From NCBI GenBank assembly GCA_905221615.1, contig CAJNDT010000982.1, forward strand, positions 40,727 through 104,726: a stretch of 64,000 bases of DNA. Reading direction: 5' to 3'. The stretch comes from Symbiodinium sp. CCMP2592 (lineage: Eukaryota > Sar > Dinophyceae > Suessiales > Symbiodiniaceae). Numbering within the stretch: position 1 is the stretch's first letter; each line of letters starts with the position of its first letter. The translations under genes were made by a program, and so were the position numbers. Below, piece after piece: positions 9,948-20,600 of this stretch. The notes beneath the pieces are model-generated. The model did no database searches and had not been told where the DNA came from. It saw only the letters and a list, made by a program, of their open reading frames with translations.

Positions 9948-12900
9948 CTAGTTTTGTCTTGACATGAGGCGAGCCAAGACAGCTTCAAGCAAAGAACATG
10001 GAATTGCGGCAGGCCCCCTCCGACATTGCTCAGAAACAAGCAAAACCGTCCGTTTAGGTGGGGGTAGTGCCACTGGCGGTGGTTGCGACGATGCTGCTGC
10101 CACTGCTGCTTGTCCAACTGTTGGTGCAATGCGGCGCTGCGGTGCAGGTGCGGGCGCCGGAGCCGACGCGCTTGTATGTGCTGGGGAGCTTAGGCAGCTT
10201 CTCAAGTCGTGCGGTGCCTGAAAGTTGAGCCAGTCGGGAACTTTGTGGCCCTGAGAGAGGACCATGCGTCGCATGGCCTGGCTCATGACTCTGCCAATCT
10301 CACAAGCTGGTGTTGAACAATGCTAAACATGCTCAAGCCTCCGAATTCAGAAACATTCAGCATCTTTGGAATCATGTCAATGTAAAAACATTGCAGCCGA
10401 TAGTCTGCTGCTCTCCGTGGGGCACTGGCCGCTCGGGACTTGCAGCGTACAACGCATGCCGGAAAAGCCCCGAAGATCTTCTCGCGGCCGGTGACGAAAG
10501 TTACGGCGGTGCCCTCGCGACCTATCCTCCCAGTTCCTGAAACGCAAGATGATATGACAGTCAACTTACTCGCGAAAGCACTAGCAAGGCTTCCAGCTCT
10601 GCTAAATCGGTTGAGGCGCTTCCGATGCGATGCACGAACTCATCCAGGACCTAAAAGAAATGAAGAGCTGGAAACGTTCAGGCAGCAGGCCCGCGAGGGG
10701 CGGCAGGGGGCGGTGCCAGCGGTAGCTCGAAGTTGATGACATGGGTGATGCTCTCCACGTCCAAACCCCGCGCCTCGACAGGCATGCGGGAGAGACGAAG
10801 AGCCCTCTGAAGGATCACCTCGAGGCTCGGGCCGCAATGTCCGTGGCGACCAAGATATCAGCGCTTCCTTCCTTCAGTGCCTCCCCGGCAGCAATCCGCA
10901 GCTGACAAGTGTGCAAATAGGTCTCTTTCGAGCACCTTGATAGACTTGCTGCGAAAAGACTGCGTCATGCCACCATGGCAGGTCACCACCTCAACTCGAG
11001 GGTTTAGGGAGCACGAGACCGAAGCCGGATTGCCGAGTAGTGCGCTCCCTCAAACTGCTCCTTCAGGTAGCGGTATACCTCCATCACCTGCTAGCACGCG
11101 AAGGCACCGTTTTTTCTGGAAGATAGCGTGAATACTTTGGGAGTCCGGGGCTGTGCTTCACACCCAAGGCCGCAGCGGTGTCGCGTCTCCTGCAAAAGAC
11201 GATGATCGTGGCCTCGCAGCTGGAGCTGTCTTCTCGAATCGCACATTCAAGTCAACTTCCTGCATGATTTGGGCCTCCTCGAACTCGCGAGCTTCGAGGA
11301 CCCCTCTCAACCTGCCGTATCACGTGCTTCTTTGAGCATCATTAACACAAGTTGCTCTGGGAAACTCGGGAAACGTCGAGCAAGATGGAAAGCTTCATAT
11401 ATCTTTCACCGAGCGCCCAGCGTTTCCAGCTTGCATCGCACACTGGAGTCTGTCCGCAAGCTGGTGTGGTGAAGTCGTCCCTGCGGCATATATTCTCGCA
11501 CACGAGCCAGAGCTGCTACATGGGTGGTTGTCAAAATTGGAATCCCTTTTTTGGGTACCTATTATAAAAAGGAACCATAAGTTTAACAACTACCCAAATG
11601 GGTATAGTATCGTGTTGATTGGGTTGCGCGGAAAGCCTTCAGAAGCATCTTGCGTTGGACCAGATCGCCGTCATCAAACTGCACTCGCCATCGACCTTAG
11701 GCATGGCAGATTCAGGAAAACACACCGTCTTCATACACATGATATGATCTAATCTAACGAGTTTGAGAGCGGAACGCCCAACCTGGAACTCTGCGATACC
11801 GCGCCTGGTCAACAAACTGTCGAAACCGACAGGTAGAGGCAACACTAGAGAAACAAGCAAGGTGGCCTGCCGCCCTTTGTGATCACAGAGTCTCCTGGTT
11901 GAAACCTTGCAAACTCAACGAGATAAGTCCCCAACTGAAAGCACAAACCGCTGAGCTCACGACTCGCGAAGCGCACGATGCGGAGGACGGGCGTCGACGA
12001 AGATGTGAGAGATAGTCGTCGGCTGCAGAGAGGCTAGCGGATGCTTCACTCCATGCCATGCCAAAGATGCATGCTTGTCTGCCTATGCTTTGGAAGGCAT
12101 AACTGAGTTTCGAACCACCGGGTTAGTTTGTCCACCGGTGCAGTCGACCCAAGCCTGCCATCTCAATTGCACAGGCACTTTCCGTCACCAGAATAGCGGC
12201 CCGTCCGACATGTCCCTGGGATCCGAGCACACTGTGTTCCCAGAAAGGCTTCTGCCAATTCTCGCACTGAGAGGGGGATGGTCGCGGACCAGAACTCAGC
12301 ATGCAAGAACGATGTCGGTAAGATAGAAACATGTGAACCCGACTTTGCCGCTCAACTTCGCAGAAGGTACAGCAGATCGCCCTTGCCTCACTCTCGGTGC
12401 TCCAATAACAGCAGCATCAGCAACAGCAGTAGCAGCAAGAGTTTGTACCAGGCAGGCCGGCAATGTGTGCAGCCATTCGCTGCCTGCACACTCCTAGCAT
12501 CGGCAAGTGTTGACTGCCTTCTGCCACTTGAATCTCAGTCCGTTGCAGTCGTTTGTCGACCGCCAAGTTTGCCAGGCCTCCAAGCGCAGGGCTGGGACCG
12601 TGGTATTTCGGCCTCTGCTGGGTTCCCTGCATTGCGCCCTGAGTGACGATCTCCTCAAGCTGACTTCCAAATCCTGGTGCTGGTGGACCAGGTCCAGCAA
12701 CTTTCGACAGAGTCAACCATGTCAACCCGCGCCTAATTCCATCATCCTGTCCACCTCGTCGAGAACGAGAAACTGGACCTGCAGATGGCAAAGGAACTGA
12801 GAAGAGGGCAGCGAAAGCCAGGGGAAGCGTAGCAGGGAAAGGGTGGGGCGACTCGTCAAGCGAATCTATGCCGCACAGCTCTGCGAATCACTTGAGCGTA

Positions 12901-15900
12901 GCGAGTGATGACCACATTATAAGAAAATTGCACAAAACCATTCTAAACATGCCGGACAACGGACCTTCAGGTGGGGGGCATTTGCGCGGTGCAACACTAG
13001 CAGCGATCATTCGTGACCTCGCAGGGCCTCGTCAAGGCGAATCATGCCCTTGTGCAGAGCATCAATCAGACGCCCCGGCGTTGCCACCTTTGTGCGCGCA
13101 GGCTCTCGTAACGTTCCTCTGTGCTTGGAGAATCAGAAAAGTAGCGGTTTCTCCTATTTCTTAAAGACTGCATCCTACTTTCTGTCATGTTATACTATAT
13201 TCCATTCTACTTACATATGTTTATACTATATTGTGTTACACTATATTCGATCATACGATGCAACATTATAGCATGTTACAGTATTGTAGTATTCTATTGG
13301 GCAACTTTCAAGGATCAGAAGAAGGACGAACTTCGACCTCGGCCTGGGCGCGGGGCCAGAAGATCTGCTCCGTGGGCTAAGTCACCTGAAAAGTGCGGAA
13401 ATCCGGCTCCTTCTCCGCTCTTTTCCACAATACGACTTTACATACTAATAAGTCTGATATTAATAGTAATACTGAGAATAATCATACTAAGAATAACAAG
13501 AATGCAAACAATAGTCAGTAGCAATGATAGTAGCAGGGTTCATAATTCCAGGAATACTATTGGTACAAATAATCAGACTAACCTGTTGCCGCCAGAAGGT
13601 GAAAGGCTCTGCAAAACAGAAGGCTCAAAGAATTTCAAGAATTCAGACATCTGCGGATGACAGAGATGCGATGCCTTGCCTTGGATGGTCGCCTTTGTCC
13701 GTCGTGATTCCCACGGCTGCCACTCGAAGCAATAGCAGCCAGAGCGATGAACACGACAGCGACGACCACCAACATCATCGCTACTAGCGGCATGAGCAGC
13801 ATCAGGCCCATCATCATCAGCATCATCATCCTAGTCAACGCGACATGACAACAGTGGTCATCGTCCTGAGCGGTGCCAAGAGCATGTCGAACGATATGAC
13901 AACAGACAGCGATTGAACGGGGCACCAACTCAGGAGATGCTCAGGCGGCCTCTCCCTCCTGTCACTATCCCAGTAGTGCCCGGCGCCACCGTGAAGAAGC
14001 AACAGCCACAAGTGGTCGCAAGCTCCGGCGGAAGTACCCGCGAACAAGCAGCTCGCTGAATGCTACGACATTGAGCAATGCATCCAAGCCGTACACAACT
14101 GGACTCATAAGCCGGGAAGCGCAAGCAAGGCATTCCAAACGAATGAAGTCGCATGACAGGCGAGGCACCAGTTCAAACAGCACGTGTAGAACCCACAATG
14201 AACTCATGAACGGTGGCCTCAGCGATCAAGTGCATCGGCAAACTCATCGCCGATGCTAATGGCTCCAGCCGCAGGGGCAAGTTTTCACATGTTTTCCTCA
14301 TTCGGCCATCAAAATCACGACGGCGTGACATGGTGCAGCATGAAACCAAGTTTGTATCCTGCATGCCTGCCTACCTACCTGCCTACCTCCCTTCCTGCCC
14401 GCCTAGTTGCCTGCCTACTTCATCTACATGCCTCCGTACCCACTTGCATACTTCCATACATACATACTTACAGACTTACCCACCGGCCTACTTACATACA
14501 TAGATATGCATACATGCATGCATACATACATGCTTGCAGAGATAAGCACGTGACTTTAAGTGATAGTCATGTAAATACACATCTACACATACATATACAT
14601 ACACGTACACGTACAGGTGCACATATGTACATGTGTGGATGTGTGTGTATATATATATATATATATATACACATATATACATATATATATATATGTATAT
14701 ACATATATATATATATATATGTATATATATACATATATATATATGTATATACATATATGTGTGTGTATAAATACATATAGCCATGGCTGCAATCCAGCTC
14801 GACATCCTCCACAGTTTCCAGGACGCACGCAGGCTTCAGCGATCAAGTGTTTTTTAAAAGTCATTGCCCAGCTACAGCTCTGCCGCAAGGGGCACCTTCC
14901 ACATGCTCTCCTCATTCAGCCCAAACAAGCCAGCGCAATTCACATACAAGCAACGGTCTGACGTGTCACCAGCACCTCCGCCGAATCGCGCACTGGGCCC
15001 ATACGTCTATGCTGATCTCTATTCGCCGTCGCAGTTCAGCGGCCCAGTTCGAAGTTGGTGAGCACAGAGGCCGTCAGCGACCCGAAACACTAAGTTTCAT
15101 GACATGTCTCAGGATGTCTCGGGATCTTGCGGAACTGCGAACGCAGGTTGCTGTCGCCGTAGATGGCTGCCTGCGTCCCGAGAATGGCATCTCCACATTG
15201 CAAAAACCGCTGAGAATCATACGCAATGCAAACGCATGTATGATGTCTTCATACATATCTTTATATGAATACGGACATGTACGCATGTCGCAGCATATGC
15301 TCTATCATCATACTATCATCATCATGGGCTGTCGTACTTCGCCAGACAGAATGACTGCGAGATATCACGGTATACACCAAAATGTGGTGACATACAAAAG
15401 CTTTGCAGCTCTGCAGACATACAACCGAATCTTAATATCACAGCAATGTGCAATGAGCTGCTTCCGGCGGCAAAGTGCTGGTTGATGCGCAGTAGGTTTA
15501 GTCAGGGAAAGTGCATGTAACATGGCAAGTGGGGGTTTAGTGGATCGACATCTCGTCTGCTGCGGCATAATGACGCCACAAAAAGCCAGATGCACAAAGA
15601 CATGATAACATGTGTCAAAGCTGAAGACCTCTAAGAAATGTAAAGACAGAAGGGTTTATTTGTGCGTGCCCACATTGCGCATTTACACAGCACGTATACA
15701 TAAATAGACAGATAGATCGATCGATAGATCGATAGATAGATAGCGACAGAGAGATAGAGAGATTGAGAGATGGAGAGATGGAGAGATGGAGAGATGGAGA
15801 TAGAAATGGAGACAGAAATCGAGATCGAGACAGACGTAGAGGTAGGAAGATCTTTGCAACATACACGCATATATACATGTACAGATATACACATACACAC

Positions 15901-16159
15901 ATTTCTATATTGTTTATACACATACACACATGTAGCATCGCTCCTCTCACATGTGAGGCCCGGGCACTTCGCAGAGGAGAGTAGTACAGAAACTCTTTGG
16001 CTTCGTTATGCACCTGTACAGGTCCACACGCCCACTTCATCGAACCAAGCGTCCATCCCACCAAGACACCCGCATCACAGCATCGGAAACTGAGTCTGAA
16101 GCCTGCTCGCTAAGCTCCCGCGTAGGCACCAACACAACGGCTTTCGGAACTGCCGGACC
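9948..16159 (-). CDS. DEAD-box ATP-dependent RNA helicase (multi-exon, 5' part not found)
   Basis: RNA helicase core assembled from minus-strand exons. Motif Ia ([13 protein letters not shown]) is at 16103-16159; motif Ib ([20 protein letters not shown]) at 13028-13087; motif II ([20 protein letters not shown] instead of DEAD) at 12733-12778; the following exon starts at 12673. Motif IV ([17 protein letters not shown]) is near 11165-11230, ([10 protein letters not shown]) near 10935-10985, motif V ([11 protein letters not shown]) at 10833-10901 and ([19 protein letters not shown]) at 10717-10773, motif VI ([10 protein letters not shown]) at 10620-10650 then ([19 protein letters not shown]) at 10469-10536. 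The C-terminal exon ([19 protein letters not shown]) runs to a TAG at 9948. Splice phases agree at the junctions I could test; most donors are GC. Motif I (GKT) and the SAT motif exons were not located. The intron 13088-16102 is about 3 kb and full of microsatellites. Likely role is ribosome biogenesis or mRNA metabolism. Confidence 0.9.
13165..13330. repeat. AT-rich low-complexity block in helicase intron
   Basis: Runs of TATACTATATT-like sequence without coding potential. A short CAT/ATC-rich stretch follows at about 13740-13850. Confidence 0.7.
14360..14785. repeat. Tetranucleotide and TA microsatellites
   Basis: CTAC/CTGC repeats (14360-14420) grade into TACA repeats (14455-14540) and then into an almost pure TA/CATATA tract (14650-14765). 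Long open frames across it encode Tyr/Ile/His runs and are not genes. Confidence 0.9.
15690..15925. repeat. GATA/GAGA and ACAC/ATAC microsatellites
   Basis: GATAGATCGATAGATAGATA followed by GAGAGATGGAGAGATGG units, then an ATACACAC-rich stretch. Confidence 0.85.
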
Positions 16160-17658
16160 CTGCCACCTCCTGTCAAAGCCGGGGACGGGCCAGTCTGCCT
16201 TACTAAGATTATGCAGAGATTTCGTCATGCCATACTGCAGCACTTCTTCCAATCATACCTTCCCAGGCTCAGCAACCGTTTACGACGCAAGCTCTGCAAA
16301 GCTGGGTCTCCTCTTCGGCGGAGGTTCTGGCCTTAGCATGCTCTCGCAAACTCTTGGACGGGCCGCTTTCGGGCTGTAGCCAAAACCTACAGCCGTCGTT
16401 CGTCAAGGACTTCTATGCTCGTCTCGCAGTGTGCGCGGATCCTATTTTCAAGCGGGCTGCCGCAGGCTTAACACCCCGGACAAGCTCAAAGAGACGTAAG
16501 TTGTGTGGGAGCCTCCATGCAAAGCCCAACGTCCACATTGAGAGCCCGGCGCTCCGACCACCCATTCGACTGGCACGAGCTGTCGATGCGTCTGTCCAGG
16601 GCGAGCAAAATGCAATTTCGAGCAGGTGCAAGATGGTCCAAGCATTTCCCACGATTTGTCATTTCCCACGATTTGTTGATGCTCAGGTGCTAAAAAGTTC
16701 AACTGCAGAAGCCAAAGACAGCGAAGCGTTGCTAGGACTGCCAGGACCGCCACATCACGAATGAGCTGGTGCCGGTGTGCGGCCGGGAGAGAAAACGTGG
16801 AGATCCCTTTGGGGGATCATTCATACTGGAGGTTCAACGTGTAGCCTAGGGCCTAGGGCCTTGATGTGTTGCACGTAGATGAGATGTGGTTGGGCGACAG
16901 GACCTTCGAGTTGCGGACTGGCATTTGAATGTGTTGGTTTAGCCTCTAGGTCCGCAGCTTTGAGAGGTCATGCCCTTGGTCACCTCCTCGCTTCAGCTTT
17001 GAGCTTGATGCTGACATGGAACAGCTTTGGCTGCCGTGATGTTGAATGTGTTGGCCCGGGCCCCTCCCTTGTCGAGGGTATGTGGTGGCTGCAGTATCGC
17101 ACGGCGAATGCAAAGCCAAGACAAGCGGAAAAGCTGATGAGGGTTTTGGCAGAATGCTGAAGGAAAGGACATTTACGCTGCCTAGCGATGCCTCGAGCGC
17201 ATAGTTGAGCCGTGAGACAATTGCGCTTTTGCACGCGTCGACAACGAGCAGGCCTTGCCCGTTGCAGCTTCGAACTCCAACGCCGCCCGACCATCCTTGA
17301 TTCCTTGGCCAAATGTTCCTAAGACTCATGCGCTGGTGACAGCCAGAGGCATACAGGACGGGGGCCAACGTGAGGACCAGCCGGGAACTGCGAATCCATC
17401 ATACGTATATATTGTGAAACACCTGACGCAGCAGTTTCCATCTGCTTTTTTCTCCAACGCAGGACGCAAGCCTCGTCACTTGCATTGTGCGAGCTTCAGC
17501 TTCTCGAGGCGCTTGCCTGCGTGTCCACGTACCGCGCATGCGCGCATGCCTTGGACCTACGCTTGACGAGGAACAACCCGCGCATATCACACGTACATCG
17601 GCATCTCCTCCGTCATGTCAGCGTGGACCTTGGCAGCAGAGGTCTTAGCGCAAACAAA
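16160..17658. other. No gene confidently recognised
   Basis: Between helicase motif Ia and the end of the gamma-glutamyl hydrolase gene the missing 5' exons of the helicase are expected, but no P-loop motif could be found. Minus-strand 17140-17290 has a coding-like stretch (LLVVDACKSAIVSRLNYALE) without a match. Confidence 0.3.
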
Positions 17659-20600
17659 TCAAAAATGCGTAGATCTGGCCCTGGCCTCGGCAGGTTTTGC
17701 GGCGCTGACCGACTCGAAAAGGTACACCTCTAACTCACGGAGGCACTTCCACTTCCCGGGCTGCTCACACACCAGACACCCAAAGAAACCTAGCCTGATA
17801 GCTGGAGCGTCCCTGCGGCACGAAGTTGTAGATCAGTGCCGACTCTTCCTCCGCTTTTGACTCGAAGTGGTGCGAGTTCTTGCGCGCCTCCGCGACTAAG
17901 AAGTTTGCAAAATACTGCATCGCCTTGCAGGGAGAACTTCTGCAAGTATCCCTCCCCTCTCCCGGCTTGAAAAGAAGATGCAGCTTTGCAGATGCACCTC
18001 GATAGCGTGAGGACCATGATTGATGCCAGACTCGTCAGCACCCCACTCGAAGATTGGCCGTTCCGGGTGCCATTGGACGCCGTAGATTGGGAGGCTCTTG
18101 CCCTCAATGGTGGAGACGAACTCTCGTCCCTTTCCTCACTTGTGGCAGGCTGAGCAACTTCCACCAACTCTACGGGTGTGGCATGCAGCAACATTTTTGT
18201 CCGCAGTTGTCTGCCACCAGGGTCCGTCATTGCACAAGACCGTCCTCTAACTAATAATGTGAAACAACAAACAGGGCAACTTGCCGATTACGATAGCTTA
18301 CGACCAGTCTCATCTCAGCATATTCTTATTTTCACGGGCCGGCGGTGTTGCTTCCGGCCGCATGGATTACCAGTGTTCTTGATGTTACCAGCTCTCTGCA
18401 CAGTGGACATGTTCCAAACTGCTGCGCGCAATCAGCACGGAAGTTCTTGTGTCCACGGTTCAGGACTGTGTCTGCAGCCTCCTTGAAGCAAACGCAACGC
18501 TTCCTCAACTGCTCGGAGGCTTGTGACCATGGTGTCCAGGAGCGTCTTCAGAACTTCAGGGTTTCATCATCCGGCATTACAACCAGCCGTTCCTCTAGAA
18601 CCGCTTTTTCGGCTTCCGAGGAGATGAATGTACGCGGTGCGACGGCCAAGCTTAGCATACTCGTCCAGTGCCCCTGTCGAGTTCCTGCGCCAGCGCCAGT
18701 TTTTCCGCACAGCATCCGTGATCTTCTTTTGCAACAGATCTTCCGCTTCATCCACTGTGGTGCCCACATCCAATACGTCGGAGTCGGAGACCACGGTGCT
18801 TTGCCAACCATCGCGAGACACGCTGTGCCTGCCAAAAGTGTGGCGACAGCGTCGGCACATACTTTTCGCGTTCAAGAAGCACCAGAGGCTGGCGAAGGGG
18901 CTGACCGCTTGACACATTTCACAGTTGCAATGGCAGTCCTATCGCGGCAAGTGTACGTGGACCAGGAGAACATCTCTCGCTCGATCTGCCAGCGGGTAAC
19001 TCGCCGTCTGAGTGGCAGGAGGATGCTTCTGGACACAATTTCTTCACGATGCTGGCCGGCAGCCGTTCAATCTGCACACGTTTGGCATTCAGCCCGGCAA
19101 GTTTTTATGGATGGGACAGGCTTCATGTCATGAACCAACCAGCCCACATGTTGCAACCCCTTCAGATTTTGTCCGAATTTCTTGTGTCATCTCTTCACGG
19201 CCATCATGCGAAAGGCTAACTGTTTGAGGCAGCAGTGATTGCTTGCACGGTGCCGACCGGATTCTCGATGCACTCAAACTTAGGAGTTGGCATGCCTCAC
19301 TGAAGCTCGTGACTGCGAAGTTTGATTTCTTTTGGTCTCCGTGTTGGTGAACACAAGCACAATGTGATCCATGATAGCCCTGGGCATCACTGCAGTGAGC
19401 TGGCAGAAGACGTACTTCATGGTTGCAGTCATCCGAGCTTCCCGGGCACTCGCAACCACCACGACACAGTTGATCGACTGGATCTTGTCCCTCAGGCACG
19501 CGATGATGCGCTGGATGTGTTTTTGTCTTTCATGCAAGCCTCTCGAGTCTCCAAAGCCTGGGGTGTCAATGATCGTGCAGTTGCTGGTTCTGGCGAGCGC
19601 CAGCTGGTAGACTCTGGCATCTGATGTCTTGCTGGCCATCGGGTCCCCCACGGCATTTTTAGCTGTGTCACAACGCCATCCTCGAGGATGTCTCCCCGGT
19701 AGTTGGCGATAAGATTCAGCAAAGACGCATTGCCTCTCCCTGTCTGCCCAAGCAGGAGGATCAAAGAGGCTTCTTTTCGGCTACGTATTCTATCCTGGGA
19801 CACCTGCACGATGGGCTGCGGAGGCCACCGCGATCGGCGGGCTGTCAAACAAACCGTCAAGTCTGTCATGTTTCGAGTGCGGACAAGAAGCTGTCTCGGT
19901 TAGTCGAGAGCACAGAGAAAAGACTGGACAGGCGCTGGTTGATCACGAAGCTGTCGGGGGTCACACCATCGTGATGCAAGTTCGTCGTAAGGTTTTCCTC
20001 AGGCAGTAGATTGCACCGGTGAGCGCAGACATACACTTTAACAAGCAATAGGGCCAGGACTAGTACAATTAGTACAAATAAACAACGGTACTGCCGATAT
20101 AACAAAGAACGACAAGAGCGAACCCGCGCATCCCTCAAATAACTATGCCCGCATAGACCCAAGCGGACAAACAGCACCTACCAGTAGGAGTTCCAGCCCC
20201 ATAATCCGAAGATCTTCAAGAGAAGCCCTGAGGCTCCCCAGCCCACCCCGTGAGCCCAAAATGCATAGCACACGGTAGCGAGAGCACGGTTGCCGCCACC
20301 GAAATATGCGCAGGAATGTAGCGGATGGAGGCGTAAGCACGAAAAGAATTGAAGATCGAAAGAAGCAAGCGACAAGCACTGAATCATACAGGTCAAGAGC
20401 TGAACTGCCTATGCTGACATGGAAAGAGACACGCAAAAAACATGCAAAGCAGCTCAAGTTGCTGTGGTCAGCCAGCGCAGAATGTTTGACGGCACATGTG
20501 GCCCAAGCAGCCTTGACGTCTTTGCATCCTGCGCCAGCTCCAGTGGCAGCGACATGTTCTCCGAGTCGAAAGAGTTGGTCTTCAAGACGGAGCTTGTGCC

